A stretch of 64,000 nucleotides of DNA, from NCBI RefSeq assembly GCF_900698915.1, contig NZ_LR217710.1, forward strand, positions 124,001 through 188,000, read 5' to 3'. Below, piece after piece: positions 38,592 to 49,393 of the stretch. A program made the position numbers and the translations under genes. The notes under the pieces were generated by a model, which saw only the letters and a list, made by a program, of their open reading frames with translations, had not been told where the DNA came from and made no database searches. How positions within the stretch are numbered: position 1 is the first letter of the stretch; each line of letters begins with the position of its first letter. This stretch comes from Buchnera aphidicola (Cinara curvipes) (lineage in GTDB: Bacteria > Pseudomonadota > Gammaproteobacteria > Enterobacterales > Enterobacteriaceae).

Positions 38592-38927
38592 TTATATGCT
38601 AAATGATAATCCGCATCCGCAGGTTGTTTGAGCGTTTGGGTTAATAACTATGAATTTTGATCCTGCTAAATTTTCTATATAATCTATTTTTCCACCATTT
38701 AAATATTGAAAACTAATTGGATCAATAATAATTTCTATACCAGATTGTACAATATGTATATCGTCATTTTTAATAAATTTTTCTAATTCAAACCCATATT
38801 GAAAACCACTACATCCACCTCCAGTTATATATATACGTAATTTTAGTTGTAAATTTTTTTTTATAATTAAAAGTTTTTTAATTCTATTTATAGCTTTAAT
38901 AGTTATATTTAATGGGTATGTTGACAT
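38592..38927 (-). CDS. erpA: Iron-sulfur cluster insertion protein ErpA
   Basis: A-type carrier that delivers [4Fe-4S] or [2Fe-2S] clusters to apoproteins. It has 111 residues (E. coli 114). The three cluster-ligand cysteines are present: [11 protein letters not shown] (about residue 39) and [11 protein letters not shown] at the C-terminus. The middle [27 protein letters not shown] is typical of the ErpA/IscA family; linkage and the start MSTYPLNIT favour ErpA. Complex I subunits are likely clients here. Confidence 0.95.
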   Translation of the reverse strand: MSTYPLNITIKAINRIKKLLIIKKNLQLKLRIYITGGGCSGFQYGFELEKFIKNDDIHIVQSGIEIIIDPISFQYLNGGKIDYIENLAGSKFIVINPNAQTTCGCGLSFSI

Positions 38928-38952
38928 GTTTATGTAAACTCTATTTTTTATT

Positions 38953-39050
38953 AATTTATCAACAAAATTTTTAAATAAAAATTTAATTAATATTATTAAA
39001 AATAATTTTTATTTTTTAAATATTATTAAAAATAATTTATCAATAAAATT
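38953..39050. repeat. Partial tandem duplication between erpA and ftsZ
   Basis: A 20-base sequence AATATTATTAAAAATAATTT occurs identically at 38989-39008 and 39019-39038. AATTTATCAACAAAATT at 38953-38969 recurs with one change at 39034-39050. The repeat units contain ATTATT/AATAAT complementarity. It lies downstream of ftsZ on the minus strand. It may be a recent slippage duplication in decaying DNA. Confidence 0.5.
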
Positions 39051-39123
39051 ATAGTTAATAATTTATATATAATTTTTTACACTATGTTTTTTTGATATAT
39101 TTTATTAAAAATATTTTTTTTAT

Positions 39124-40269
39124 TTAATTTTTTTTTCTCAAAAATGCAGGAATATCTAAAAAATTTTTTTCATATTTTTTAATTGGTGTTACATTATGTG
39201 ATGTATTTTTTTTTATATTTTTTGTAACTCTATTTCTTTGTATTGATTGATTTCTATAGTCAATAAGTAATTCTTTAGAAGACTTGTTCCTCATAAAAGA
39301 TATTTCAGAACGTTTTTCCATACCTATTCCAGTAGCTACTACTGTTACTCGTAAAGAGTGATCCATTTGTGGGTCTAATGATGTTCCAATAACAACAGTA
39401 GCATTATCAGAAGAAAATGCTCTAATGGTATTTCCTACAGTTTCAAATTCATCTAATCTTAAATCAAAACCTGCTGTAATATTTACTAATACTCCTCTAG
39501 CTCCTGAAAGATCAATATCTTCTAATAATGGGCTTGATATAGCGATTTCAGATGCTTCTTCTGCTCTATTTTCACCTGAAGCAGATCCTGTTCCCATCAT
39601 AGCATATCCCATTTCTGACATAACAGTTCTTACATCTGCAAAATCAACATTCATTAAACCTGGTCTAGTAATAAGTTCCGCTATTCCTTGTACTGCACCT
39701 TTTAGTACATCATTTGCAGCTCCAAAGGCATCTAATAATGATATTCCTCGTGTTAATACTTTTAATAATTTATCATTTGGGATTGTAATTAAAGAATCAA
39801 CATATTTTGATAATTCATTTAATCCTTGTTCAGCAAAATTCATTCTTTTTTTACCTTCAAAACTGAAAGGCTTAGTTACCACAGCTACAGTTAATATACC
39901 TAATTCTTTAGCTACTTCAGCTACTACTGGTGCAGCACCTGTCCCTGTTCCTCCTCCCATACCAGCTGCTATAAATACCATATCTGCTCCATCTAATGCA
40001 GATTTTAATGTTTCTTTATCTTCTTCAGCTGAATTTTTTCCTACATCTGGATTTGCTCCGGCTCCTAGTCCTTTAGTTATATTATTTCCAATTTGTATTG
40101 TTTGTCCTACTGCTATTTTCCTTAATGCTTGCGCATCTGTATTTATAGCAAAAAATTCGACTCCTTCTATTTTTTCACGAACCATATGTTCAACCGCATT
40201 ACTTCCTCCTCCACCAACACCAATAACTTTAATAACTGCGTCATTACTTAATTCAGAAGGCTCAAACAT
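39124..40269 (-). CDS. ftsZ: Cell division protein FtsZ
   Basis: Tubulin-like GTPase that forms the division ring. From ATG 40269 it has 381 residues (E. coli 383). I prefer this start over the ATG at 40281 because [15 protein letters not shown] is the family N-terminus and GGAG sits at ideal spacing just before it, overlapping the upstream ATG. The GTP-binding region ([37 protein letters not shown]) is nearly identical to E. coli. The variable linker is short. The C-terminal peptide [12 protein letters not shown] that binds FtsA and ZipA is preserved. ftsA lies 46 bases upstream on the same strand. Confidence 0.98.
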   Translation of the reverse strand: MFEPSELSNDAVIKVIGVGGGGSNAVEHMVREKIEGVEFFAINTDAQALRKIAVGQTIQIGNNITKGLGAGANPDVGKNSAEEDKETLKSALDGADMVFIAAGMGGGTGTGAAPVVAEVAKELGILTVAVVTKPFSFEGKKRMNFAEQGLNELSKYVDSLITIPNDKLLKVLTRGISLLDAFGAANDVLKGAVQGIAELITRPGLMNVDFADVRTVMSEMGYAMMGTGSASGENRAEEASEIAISSPLLEDIDLSGARGVLVNITAGFDLRLDEFETVGNTIRAFSSDNATVVIGTSLDPQMDHSLRVTVVATGIGMEKRSEISFMRNKSSKELLIDYRNQSIQRNRVTKNIKKNTSHNVTPIKKYEKNFLDIPAFLRKKN

Positions 40270-40327
40270 AAAAAACTCCATAAAATAGAAATAATTATAA
40301 TCATAATATAATTGGATTAACTAATAA

Positions 40328-41578
40328 TTATCTTGTTAACCAATCTTTCATTTGGTTAAGTAAATATTTTAAAAACCCATGTTTTTTTTTATTTTGTGAA
40401 TAACATTGTTGATGTTTTTTTCCATAATATAATAAGCCAACAATTGTTGAATATTCAGGTTTAGAAAGATATTTTGGTATTTTAGACATATTACAAGGTT
40501 TTTTAATTTTTATATTACTATTAAATATTCTTTTTGCGCATTGTGATAAAGATTTAATTTTTGAAGAACCGCCAGTTAATACTATATTAGATAGTATTTG
40601 ATTATTAATATTTTTAATATTATTTTTTGAATATAATTTTAATATTTCATTTTTTACTAGATTAAATAATTCAATACATCTTGGTTCGATGACTTCAACT
40701 AGTGAATGATAATAGCAATTAATTATTTTTTCTCCTTTTTGGTTAAAAATTTCTAAATTTTTACATGTAATTGAAATATCTTCTATAGCATATCCATATT
40801 TTTTTTTTATAAATTCTGCATCAGAATAGGGTAAAGAAAAAGCATAAGCAATATCACGAGTAATAGTATTACCAGCATACGGAATGACAAAATTATGATA
40901 TAATGATCCTTTTATATACATACAAACATTCATATTTTCACCTCCTATATCTATTAAACAAACATTAGCATTTTTTTCTTCTTCAGTTAAAACTGAAAAA
41001 CTAGATGCTAGTCCTGTAAATATAGTTTTTCTTACATAAATCCCACATTTTTTAATAGCTTTTATAATATTTTTTTTTATGTTTTTATTACATGTGATTA
41101 AATGTATATTTGCTTGTATTCGTATACCTGATAATCCAATTGGATTTTTTATTCCGGACTGTTTATCTATAGAAAATTCTTGTGGAATAATGTGTAAAAT
41201 ATTATGATCATTGTTTATTTTAACAGATTTAGCTATTTTTATAACAGCATCTATATCTTTTTTTGTCACTTCTTTTTTTTTAATAGGTATAATTCCAATT
41301 TCATTTTGACAATGAATTTCTTCATGTGATATAGTTAAATATACAGAATAAATTTTATATTTAGCCATTACTTCTGCTTCATGAATAGATTTATTAATAC
41401 ATTCTATTAGTAATTCTAAATTATTAATTTTTCCTTTTTCTATTCCTAAAGCATTACATTCACCAAAACCAATTATATCAATTATACCATCTTGAAGAAT
41501 TTCTCCTATTGAAACAATTATTTTTGTTGTTCCTATTTCCAATCCGACAATTACATTTTTTTTTGTTGAAAGGTTCAT
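40328..41578 (-). CDS. ftsA: Cell division protein FtsA
   Basis: Actin-like ATPase that anchors FtsZ to the inner membrane. It has 416 residues (E. coli 420). It shows the phosphate-1 motif VGLEIGTTKIIVSIGE, the 1C subdomain region with ISHEEIHCQNEIG, phosphate-2 CLIDIGGENMNVCMY, and the adenosine motif NIVLTGGSSKIKSL. The C-terminal LKYLLNQMKDWLTR can form the amphipathic membrane-targeting helix. It is paired with ftsZ; the genes that normally precede it (murC, ddlB, ftsQ) are absent, leaving a 642-base spacer upstream. Confidence 0.97.
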   Translation of the reverse strand: MNLSTKKNVIVGLEIGTTKIIVSIGEILQDGIIDIIGFGECNALGIEKGKINNLELLIECINKSIHEAEVMAKYKIYSVYLTISHEEIHCQNEIGIIPIKKKEVTKKDIDAVIKIAKSVKINNDHNILHIIPQEFSIDKQSGIKNPIGLSGIRIQANIHLITCNKNIKKNIIKAIKKCGIYVRKTIFTGLASSFSVLTEEEKNANVCLIDIGGENMNVCMYIKGSLYHNFVIPYAGNTITRDIAYAFSLPYSDAEFIKKKYGYAIEDISITCKNLEIFNQKGEKIINCYYHSLVEVIEPRCIELFNLVKNEILKLYSKNNIKNINNQILSNIVLTGGSSKIKSLSQCAKRIFNSNIKIKKPCNMSKIPKYLSKPEYSTIVGLLYYGKKHQQCYSQNKKKHGFLKYLLNQMKDWLTR

Positions 41579-42220
41579 TTTATTTAACTACACTAGAGTT
41601 TTATAATAATATTTTTTTATTTTGATTTATTTATATAAATTTATATAGTTTTATATATTGATTTTTTTGAAATATTATAAAAAAATATAGACTTTATTTG
41701 TTTTATTAAATATATATTTTTATATTTAAATAGATATTATAATGTTATTTATTGTTAAAATGAAATATATAATAGTATTGATTTACATAATTTTTTTATT
41801 TTTTAATTTTTAAACAAGAGATTAGAAAATTTAATATTATTAATAATATTTTATAATTAATTTTTAGAATGTGAAAAAATGTAAAAATTTATTTTTGTTT
41901 AAATGTATTAAGTAGTTTGATTATTGTTTGTTGATTGAGTGGTATATTTTATATATGATTTTATATATTTTTTAGTTGTACGTTTATACAATAACTTTTA
42001 CTCTTTAAAATTATGTAAAAATTAGATTAATTATATTTGATAATAATATTTTTTATTAATTTTTATAATTTAATTATATAAATTTTTAAAATAAAAATAT
42101 ATTTTAATTGATTTATTAAATAGATTAATTTTTAATTTATTTAGTTAATTATTTGATTTTTTATAAATATATAATATAAAAATTATTATTTAATTTTTAA
42201 AAAATTTTTTATTTTTATAT
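41579..42220. other. Long spacer at the site of the lost dcw genes
   Basis: About 640 bases between ftsA and murE on the minus strand, the longest non-coding stretch in the window. In larger Buchnera genomes ddlB, murC, murG, ftsW, murD, mraY and murF occupy this place. I see no ORF, RNA or legible protein remnant. A slightly less A/T-biased patch around 41890-42005 carries no recognisable motif. It probably contains the ftsA promoter. Confidence 0.6.
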
Positions 42221-43687
42221 TTAAAAATTTTTTTTTAAGATAATATTTATATATTTTATAATTTTTTTTACTTTTTTTTCTTTTTCTGATATTAAAATTA
42301 TATCATATTTATTAGTTTGAGAAAAAATAAATTGTATAGCTTTTTCTATATTATAGAAAATAAAAAATTTATTTTTTTTATAACTACCTCTTATGATATC
42401 TTTTATAATTAAATTTTTTTTTTTGTACTGTATATGATTATTTATAAATATTACAAAATCAGAAAATTGTTCTACAATATTTCCTATAATTTTTCTTTCG
42501 CTAATATCTCTTATTTCCTCATATCCTAAAATACACCAAATTTTTTCATAATTATAATTTTTTAATGAATTTAATATACGATATAATATTTGAGGTGAAT
42601 GAATATTATTTATAATAAATAATGGACTATTATTTTTTTGAATTTTTTCCATTTTTCTATTTATAGGATTTAGGAATTGACTACTTTTTATTAAAATATT
42701 TAAAGAATAATTTGCTAAAAGTAGATTTGCTAAAGCTAAAAGTATATTATTGACGTTAAAATCACTTAATAGTGAACTTTTTAAATTTCCTGACCCCCAT
42801 GTTGAATTAAATAAAATTGTTGTATGTGATGTATTATATATAATTTTTGTTGCATTGATCCAATATTTTGTATTAAATATATTATCTGTTTTTAATGTTG
42901 TTATAGAAATAATTTTTTTGTTTTTAAGATTTTTTATCCAAAAATGTGTTATATTTTCATCTCCATTTAAAATAATTGTTTTTATTTTTTTTCTATTTAA
43001 AAAAGAAAATTTTATTTTTTCTTTTTGAAACATATTTTTTTGACCGTCTAAATTATTATAATTTAAAGTTGTACAAATTACTGATTCAAATTGTAAATGA
43101 GATATTTGTTTTTTAATTAAAAGATTAGAAGATAACTCTATAATAGAAGTGTTTATTTTTTTTTTTACTAAATAATATAATTTTTTTTGAATTGAATTAT
43201 TTAGATCTTTATTATATATATTATATTTTGATTTATGGATTTTTTTTTCTAAATTTTTAACTATGCCAATTTTTTTATTAATCAACTGTTCCCACTGTGC
43301 AATTAAATTAGTTACAGTAGTTTTTCCATACGTTCCAATAATCCCAATGAGTTTTAATTTTTTTTGTGGATAATTAAAAAATCTTTCATATATTTTATGA
43401 ATGTATTGATTTAATTTTTTAAAGTAAATAATTAGTGTATGAAATTGTGTTGATATACATAATCCGTGTTTATTTTTTTTAGTTTCATATAAAATTACAT
43501 TTGCTTTATGTTTAATTGCTTTTATGATATATTTTTTTTTTGATTTTTTTTTTTCTTGCAATATTATAAATAAATCACCGATTTTTATTTTTGAGATATA
43601 TAATTTAATATTACAAATTTTTTTGTGTGGAATATTATTAACCCAAGGATTTAATAATTCTTGAATGTTATCTATTTTTTTTATCAT
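42221..43687 (-). CDS. murE: Degenerate MurE-like Mur ligase
   Basis: The protein aligns end to end with UDP-N-acetylmuramoyl-tripeptide synthetase, which adds meso-diaminopimelate to the peptidoglycan precursor (488 residues, E. coli 495). Family landmarks: IGIIGTYGKTTVTNLIAQW at 115-132 (the GTNGKTT loop reads GTYGKTT), IIELSSN for the EVSSH motif, and STWGSGNLKSSLLSDFNVNNILLALANLL. Key sites are eroded: RDHLDYHG reads NYNNLDGQ, the DAP-binding DNPR reads NHIQ, DYAHTPD reads NNIHSPQ, and the AGKGHE motif is gone. The frame is nevertheless intact. No other muropeptide gene is present here. It is either decaying or has a changed role; I consider normal DAP ligase activity unlikely. Confidence 0.82.
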   Translation of the reverse strand: MIKKIDNIQELLNPWVNNIPHKKICNIKLYISKIKIGDLFIILQEKKKSKKKYIIKAIKHKANVILYETKKNKHGLCISTQFHTLIIYFKKLNQYIHKIYERFFNYPQKKLKLIGIIGTYGKTTVTNLIAQWEQLINKKIGIVKNLEKKIHKSKYNIYNKDLNNSIQKKLYYLVKKKINTSIIELSSNLLIKKQISHLQFESVICTTLNYNNLDGQKNMFQKEKIKFSFLNRKKIKTIILNGDENITHFWIKNLKNKKIISITTLKTDNIFNTKYWINATKIIYNTSHTTILFNSTWGSGNLKSSLLSDFNVNNILLALANLLLANYSLNILIKSSQFLNPINRKMEKIQKNNSPLFIINNIHSPQILYRILNSLKNYNYEKIWCILGYEEIRDISERKIIGNIVEQFSDFVIFINNHIQYKKKNLIIKDIIRGSYKKNKFFIFYNIEKAIQFIFSQTNKYDIILISEKEKKVKKIIKYINIILKKNF

Positions 43688-43900
43688 GGTTAAATATTCT
43701 TTAATAGTTTTATATAGTATTATATATGGTTTTTATTATAAAATTTTTATATATTAAATAATAAATTTTATATTTAGTAAAATATATTATTAATTTTTTA
43801 TTAAATTACTAATTTATATATACATTTATACTTATTTTTTTGTTTAGAAAATTTTTCAAAAAAAAGATTTATTTTTGAAAAAGTTTTAATCTGTTTTATA

Positions 43901-44827
43901 TTATAAAATTTCTGCAATTCTTAGAATTGCACTACGTGATCTAGGATTTTTTTTTACTTCTTCTTTACTAGGTTTGATTTTTTTTATGATTTTTATTTTT
44001 TTTTTATTATTATATTTTTTAATTTGTTTCTCAGTTATTGGTAATCCTTTTGGAATATATTTTATATTACTGTTTTTTTTGAAAAAATTTTTAATAATTC
44101 TACTTTCTATTGAGTGAAAACTAATAATAACTAATCTAGATTTTTTTTTTAGTATTTTTAATGAAATATTTAATATTTTTTTTAATTCATCTATTTCTTT
44201 ATTAATATAAATACGTATAGCTTGAAATGTACGAGTAGCTGGATGTTTGTATTTGTCTTTTTTTGGTATAGATTTTTTAATAATTTCTACTAAATCTAGT
44301 GTTCTCATAATAACGTTTTTTTTGTTTCTATCTACAATAGAAAAAGAAATTTTTTTTGCATATTTTTCTTCTCCAAAATTTCTTAAAACATATTCAATTT
44401 CTTTTTGATTTGTTTCTTTTAACCATCTCCATGCAGGTATACCAATTTTATTATTCATTCGCATATCTAATGGTCCGTCTTTCATAAATGAAAAACCTCT
44501 TTTAGCTGTATTTATTTGTACAGAGGAAACTCCTAGATCTAATAAAATACCATTAATACATTTTTTATAGTTATTTTTATTTAAGTATTTTTTTATATCA
44601 GAAAAATTTCCATAATTAAGAGAAAATCTTTTATCCGTTATTTTTTTTCCTTTTTTTACTGCATAAGGATCTCGATCAATAGCATATAGCTTACCTAAAT
44701 TACCTAAATTTTTTAATATTTCTAGAGAATGTCCACCACACCCAAATGTTCCATCAATATATGTGCCGTTTTTTTTTATTTTTAAAGAATTAATTGCTTC
44801 TTTGAGTAATACTGGTATATGAATCAT
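43901..44827 (-). CDS. rsmH: 16S rRNA (cytosine(1402)-N4)-methyltransferase
   Basis: Methylates C1402 in the decoding centre of 16S rRNA (formerly MraW). It has 308 residues (E. coli 313). Motifs are HIPVLLKEAINSLKIKKNGTYIDGTFGCGGHS (SAM motif I), YAIDRDPYA, ILLDLGVSSVQINTAKRGFSF, GPLDMRMN, TFQAIRIYINKEIDEL and VIISFHSIESRIIKNFF. It is the usual first gene of the dcw cluster and is retained for ribosome function after ftsL and ftsI, its normal downstream neighbours, have been lost. It ends 213 bases before murE. Confidence 0.97.
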   Translation of the reverse strand: MIHIPVLLKEAINSLKIKKNGTYIDGTFGCGGHSLEILKNLGNLGKLYAIDRDPYAVKKGKKITDKRFSLNYGNFSDIKKYLNKNNYKKCINGILLDLGVSSVQINTAKRGFSFMKDGPLDMRMNNKIGIPAWRWLKETNQKEIEYVLRNFGEEKYAKKISFSIVDRNKKNVIMRTLDLVEIIKKSIPKKDKYKHPATRTFQAIRIYINKEIDELKKILNISLKILKKKSRLVIISFHSIESRIIKNFFKKNSNIKYIPKGLPITEKQIKKYNNKKKIKIIKKIKPSKEEVKKNPRSRSAILRIAEIL

Positions 44828-44990
44828 AATTTATTTGATTTCTAAATTCGTGATTATACATTCTCTATAGCATTATTTTTTAAAAAATAAAAATATTTTT
44901 TTAAATATTAAATAGAAAATGTATAAATAGTTATGAAGAGTTTTCTTATAGTTAAATATTTTAATTAATTTAATATATTTATATTGATTA

Positions 44991-45470
44991 TTAATGACAA
45001 TTTATATTAATTACTCCAGATCGAGAAGATTCTATAATTATAAATGATTTTTTTGCGATATTTATAAATGAATCAATAATATGATTAGTTCCTGTAATTT
45101 GAATGATATATTTTTCTGAAAAACAATCAATAATATTACCTTGATAAATTTCTATTAATTGATTCATTTTATGAAGATTGTCAAAATCTTTTATTTGGAT
45201 TTTTATTAATAAAATTTCTCTTTCTATATAATTTTTATTGGTTATTTCTATAACATTATAGACATCAATTAATTTTTGTAATTGTTTTTCAATTTGTTCG
45301 ATAGTTTTTTTATTTCCAAAAGTTTGGATAGTTAATTTTGATACTTTTCTATCTTCAGTAGGCGCTACAGTTAAACTATCAATGTTATAACCTCTTTGTG
45401 AAAAGAGTCCTATTACCCTAGATAATGCTCCTGATTCATTTTCTAATAAAATTGATAAAATTCGACGCAT
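44991..45470 (-). CDS. ilvH: Acetolactate synthase III small (regulatory) subunit
   Basis: Regulatory subunit that activates IlvI and confers valine feedback inhibition. It has 159 residues (E. coli 163). The N-terminal ACT domain [46 protein letters not shown] is almost identical to E. coli, including the glycine/asparagine loop that binds valine, so feedback control appears preserved. The C-terminal half is more diverged ([14 protein letters not shown]). It lies 8 bases after ilvI on the same strand. Confidence 0.97.
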   Translation of the reverse strand: MRRILSILLENESGALSRVIGLFSQRGYNIDSLTVAPTEDRKVSKLTIQTFGNKKTIEQIEKQLQKLIDVYNVIEITNKNYIEREILLIKIQIKDFDNLHKMNQLIEIYQGNIIDCFSEKYIIQITGTNHIIDSFINIAKKSFIIIESSRSGVININCH

Positions 45471-45478
45471 AATTAAAT

Positions 45479-47206
45479 TTATCCTGTTTTCTCTAATATC
45501 ATTTCGTTCATTCCGCCATTTTTTATTTGCATAGGGTAAATATGTTCATTTGGATCAATATGTACATCTACAAATACTAAAGAACCTGACTGAACTTTTT
45601 TTATAGCAGTTTTTAATTTTTTTATTATTTCATTTGGTTTTTTGATTGTTAAGCCTATATGTCCATATGATTTAGTTAATGCTATAAAATTAGGTAGTGA
45701 TTTCATATATGACTGAGAATGTCTTCCAGAATAGATAATATCTTGCCATTGTTTAACCATCCCTAAAGATTTATTATTTAAATTTATTATTAATACTGCA
45801 AGATTATATTGTTTTGCAGTAGATAATTCTTGTATATTCATTTGTATACTACCATCTCCTGTTATACAAATTACTAATTCCTTAGGATAAGCAATTTTAA
45901 CTCCTAAAGCAGCTGGTAGTCCAAATCCCATAGTTCCTAATCCTCCTGAATTAATCCAGTGACGAGGTTTATTAAATATATAATGTAATGCGGTAAACAT
46001 TTGGTGTTGTCCTACATCTGATGTTACATAAGCATTTCCTTTTGTTAATTTATATAATGTTTTAATTAAAATTTGAGGTTTGATCATTTTTTCTTTTTCA
46101 TTATAATGGATTTTTTTTATTTTTCTCCATTTATCAATTCTTTTCCACCATTTATGTAGGTATGATTTAGAGCGATTTAATATTTTATTTTTATTAATTA
46201 TTTTTAACATTTTTCTTAGTATTTTTTTTGCATCTCCAATAATTGGAATATCTGCTATAATCGTTTTTGAAATAGAAGTAGGATCAATATCAATATGTAT
46301 AATTTTAGCATAAGGACAGTATTTTTTTACATTATTAGTTGTTCTATCATCAAATCTTACTCCAATTGCTAATATTGTATCGGAGTAATGCATTGCCATA
46401 TTAGCTTCATAAGTTCCATGCATCCCTAACATAGATAAGTTTTGTAAATGACTACCAGGGAAAGATCCTAATGACATAAGAGACATAGTAACAGGAATAT
46501 TAAGGATAGTTGCTAAAGTAAATAATTCAGAATGACTATTTGAATTAATAACACCACCTCCAGCATAAATTACTGGTTTTTTAGATTTTATTAAAATATT
46601 TAATGCGGTTTCAATATATTTAAAATTAGTTTTTTTTTCAGGTATATAAGATTTAATATAAATATTATTAGGCCAAATATATTTTTTTTTTATTTCTTGG
46701 TTTAGAATATTTTTTGGTAAATCAATTACTATAGGTCCGGGTCTTCCACTTGATGCTAATAAATATGATTTTTTAAAAATTAAAGGGATATCTTCAGTTT
46801 TTTTAACTAAAAAACTATGTTTAACAATTGGTCTAGAAATACCCATCATATCGCATTCTTGAAATGCATCAAATCCAATTAAATCAGAAGATACTTGTCC
46901 TGAAATTATAATTAATGGTATTGAATCCATATAAGCTGTTGCAATTCCTGTAATTGCGTTTGTTGCTCCTGGTCCAGAAGTTACTAATACTACTCCAATT
47001 TTTCCAGTACATCTTGCATATCCATCAGCCATATGAGTGGCTCCTTGCTCATGTCTTACTAATATATGTTTTATTTTTTTTTTACCTATAGTAAATATAG
47101 CATCATATATATCTAATACTGCCCCTCCAGGATAACCAAATATTATATTGATTTTTAAATCTATTAATGATTGTATAACCATTTCAGCGCCTGATAATAA
47201 TTTCAT
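45479..47206 (-). CDS. ilvI: Acetolactate synthase III large (catalytic) subunit
   Basis: ThDP- and FAD-dependent enzyme making acetolactate and acetohydroxybutyrate, the committed step of valine, leucine and isoleucine synthesis. It has 575 residues (E. coli 574). It shows the catalytic glutamate region [47 protein letters not shown], the FAD-domain [10 protein letters not shown], and the ThDP/Mg motif [30 protein letters not shown] central segment (about 340-375) is divergent and Lys-rich. It is co-transcribed with ilvH. This pathway supplies the host with branched-chain amino acids. Confidence 0.98.
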   Translation of the reverse strand: MKLLSGAEMVIQSLIDLKINIIFGYPGGAVLDIYDAIFTIGKKKIKHILVRHEQGATHMADGYARCTGKIGVVLVTSGPGATNAITGIATAYMDSIPLIIISGQVSSDLIGFDAFQECDMMGISRPIVKHSFLVKKTEDIPLIFKKSYLLASSGRPGPIVIDLPKNILNQEIKKKYIWPNNIYIKSYIPEKKTNFKYIETALNILIKSKKPVIYAGGGVINSNSHSELFTLATILNIPVTMSLMSLGSFPGSHLQNLSMLGMHGTYEANMAMHYSDTILAIGVRFDDRTTNNVKKYCPYAKIIHIDIDPTSISKTIIADIPIIGDAKKILRKMLKIINKNKILNRSKSYLHKWWKRIDKWRKIKKIHYNEKEKMIKPQILIKTLYKLTKGNAYVTSDVGQHQMFTALHYIFNKPRHWINSGGLGTMGFGLPAALGVKIAYPKELVICITGDGSIQMNIQELSTAKQYNLAVLIINLNNKSLGMVKQWQDIIYSGRHSQSYMKSLPNFIALTKSYGHIGLTIKKPNEIIKKLKTAIKKVQSGSLVFVDVHIDPNEHIYPMQIKNGGMNEMILEKTG

Positions 47207-47339
47207 TTTTTAATAATCCTTATATAAAATTAGTTTTTATTTAAAAAATAAAATTTATAATGGTATTGAATAAGATACTAAATAAAAAATTAATTTTTAA
47301 ATATAAAAATTATACTACAATTATATTTTTTAAAATAAC

Positions 47340-47359
47340 ATCCACTTAATTTAGTGGAT
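47340..47359 (-). terminator. Terminator-like hairpin between dapD and ilvI
   Basis: Stem ATCCACT (47340-47346) with AGTGGAT (47353-47359) and a six-base loop, 42 bases after the dapD stop on the minus strand. On that strand it is followed by TGTTATTTTAAAAAA, a partly T-rich tail. It may end the map-dapD transcript. Confidence 0.45.
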
Positions 47360-47400
47360 ATTATTTATTGATAATTTTCTTATATAATATATAATTTATT

Positions 47401-48222
47401 TTATATATTACGTAGCAAGGTGTTTATTTCTGTTTTTTCTAATGTTTTTTTATCAACTTTTTTAACGATTATAGCGCAATATAACTGGATATTATTCTTA
47501 TTGGATGGTAGTGTTCCAGGAACAACTACTGATCCAGAAGGAACTCGCCCATAAAATATTTCTCCTGTTTCTCGATCATAAATTTTAGTACTTTGGCCAA
47601 TATAAACTCCCATAGAAATTACTGAATTTTTTTCTATAATTACTCCTTCAACAATTTCAGAACGAGCTCCAATAAAACAGTTATTTTCTATAATTGTTGG
47701 ATTGTTTTGTAAGGGTTCTAATACACCTCCTATTCCAACACCACCTGATAAGTGTACATTAGAACCAATTTGTGCACATGACCCAACTGTTGCCCAGGTA
47801 TCAATCATAGTATTTTTTCCAATATATGCTCCTATATTGATAAAACTAGGCATTACTATTACATTTTTATCAATAAATGATCCAAATCTAATTACTGCAT
47901 TAGGAACTATTCGTACAGAATCTTTAATAAATTTTAATTTATTATAATCTTTATATTTTAAGGGTATTTTATCATAAAAAACATTATTTGATGTTTCTAT
48001 AATTTTATTATTATTAGAATATAAATATAATAGTACACATTTTTTTATCCATTGATGTGTAATCCATTTATTATTAATTTTTTCTGCAATCCTAATTTTA
48101 CCAGAGTTTAAGAGTGAGATTGTATTTCTAATATCTTTTTTTTCCTTCTGTGTAATTATGTATTTTTTTTCTTGTGTTTTTTTTTTGAATATTTTTTCTA
48201 TTTTATTTTTTATTTTTATCAT
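47401..48222 (-). CDS. dapD: Tetrahydrodipicolinate N-succinyltransferase
   Basis: Uses succinyl-CoA in the succinylase route to meso-diaminopimelate and lysine. It has 273 residues (E. coli 274). The C-terminal two-thirds is a left-handed parallel beta helix of hexapeptide repeats ([33 protein letters not shown]), and the substrate-binding [32 protein letters not shown] is almost identical to E. coli. The N-terminal helical domain keeps [21 protein letters not shown]. Since murE is degenerate, the diaminopimelate made is more likely destined for lysine than for cell wall (inference). Confidence 0.98.
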   Translation of the reverse strand: MIKIKNKIEKIFKKKTQEKKYIITQKEKKDIRNTISLLNSGKIRIAEKINNKWITHQWIKKCVLLYLYSNNNKIIETSNNVFYDKIPLKYKDYNKLKFIKDSVRIVPNAVIRFGSFIDKNVIVMPSFINIGAYIGKNTMIDTWATVGSCAQIGSNVHLSGGVGIGGVLEPLQNNPTIIENNCFIGARSEIVEGVIIEKNSVISMGVYIGQSTKIYDRETGEIFYGRVPSGSVVVPGTLPSNKNNIQLYCAIIVKKVDKKTLEKTEINTLLRNI

Positions 48223-48257
48223 ATTATTTAATAACCTATTATTTTTTATATATATTT

Positions 48258-49049
48258 TTATATGTTAATAAAAATTTTTGGTATTTTTTCTTTTTTTTGG
48301 TGTGTTATTATTTCACATCCATTTTTAGTTACTAAAATAGTATGTTCATATTGTGCAGAAAATCCACCATCTTTTGTTTTTATTGTCCAACCATCATTCA
48401 TACACTTTACATATGATGATTGTGTATTTACCATAGGTTCTATAGTAAAAGTCATTCCTTGTTTCATTCTTATATTATTTTTTTTATTATAAAAATGTAA
48501 AATATGTGGAAATTCATGAAATTTTTTTCCTATACCATGTCCACAATATTCTTTTACAACTGAAAATTTATTTTTTTCTATATATTTTTGAATAATTTTT
48601 CCAATATTATTTATTTTATTGTTTGGTTTTATACATTTTAATGATAAATAAAGACTTTTTCTTGTTTTTTTACATAATATTTTATTTTTTTTATCTACTT
48701 CTCCTACAAAAAACATTTTTGATGCATCAGTATAGTAATCATTTTTAATAACCGATACATCTATATTAACTATATCACCGTTTTTTAAGAACAGTTTTTT
48801 ATTAGGAATTCCATGACAAACTACATCATTTATTGATATACATATAGATTTAGGAAAATTATTATAACCTAAACATGCAGGTATAGCTTTTTTTTTAAGA
48901 GTTATATAATCATGACAAATTTGATTTATATCTTCTGTTGAAATATCAGGTATTATATATGGTTTGATCATTTCTAATACATTAGCTGTTATTTTTCCTG
49001 ATATTCTCATTTGTTTAATGTCAAATTTATTTTTTATTTTTTTTTTCAT
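48258..49049 (-). CDS. map: Methionine aminopeptidase, type I
   Basis: Removes the initiator methionine from nascent proteins. It has 263 residues (E. coli 264). All five metal ligands can be identified: two aspartates in [19 protein letters not shown], the histidine in [13 protein letters not shown], the glutamate in FTIEPMVN and the glutamate in QYEHTILVT. Substrate-pocket residues around CHGIPNKK are also present. It is divergent from rpsB, the conserved map-rpsB arrangement, and 35 bases upstream of dapD on the same strand. Confidence 0.98.
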   Translation of the reverse strand: MKKKIKNKFDIKQMRISGKITANVLEMIKPYIIPDISTEDINQICHDYITLKKKAIPACLGYNNFPKSICISINDVVCHGIPNKKLFLKNGDIVNIDVSVIKNDYYTDASKMFFVGEVDKKNKILCKKTRKSLYLSLKCIKPNNKINNIGKIIQKYIEKNKFSVVKEYCGHGIGKKFHEFPHILHFYNKKNNIRMKQGMTFTIEPMVNTQSSYVKCMNDGWTIKTKDGGFSAQYEHTILVTKNGCEIITHQKKEKIPKIFINI

Positions 49050-49393
49050 AAGTATATATTTTTTTTATTTTATTTATAAATTATTTTATAGGATAAACTT
49101 TATATGTTTTATATTGAATAGTATTTTAATAAAAATTTTTATTTTTAAAAATGTAAAAAAACGCTTTAATGAATATTAATATATTATGATATAATGTATA
49201 GATATTAAAAATAATATAGAATTAAATATTTTTTTAGTAAAAAATATTTTTTATAAAATGAATTTTTATTTATACTAATTATTTTATATATAAAAATATT
49301 TTTTTTACTACTAATATAGTTTTATTTTATTATGGATGATATTTTTATATTAACATATTTTTTTTTTATTTGAAAAATTATAGGAGTATGATT
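49050..49393. other. Divergent regulatory region between map and rpsB
   Basis: About 340 bases holding the upstream regions of both map and rpsB. No ORF seen. An extended -10 element on the plus strand lies at 49187-49195, which would give rpsB a leader of nearly 200 bases. In E. coli an rpsB leader is the site of S2 autoregulation, but I could not recognise a conserved fold here. Confidence 0.5.
49187..49195 (+). promoter_or_regulatory. Extended -10 element upstream of rpsB
   Basis: TGATATAAT fits the extended -10 consensus TGnTATAAT. It follows one of the few G/C-containing patches in the spacer (ACGCTTTAATG, 49161-49171). No clear -35 box is seen at 16-18 bases. It probably drives rpsB-tsf. 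Confidence 0.35.

Noticed and set aside
39425-40288. A 287-codon open frame on the plus strand opposite ftsZ
   Set aside because: It is fully antisense to the strongly conserved ftsZ and its Pro/Ser/Thr/Ala-rich composition is what the complement of ftsZ codons would give. No family resemblance.
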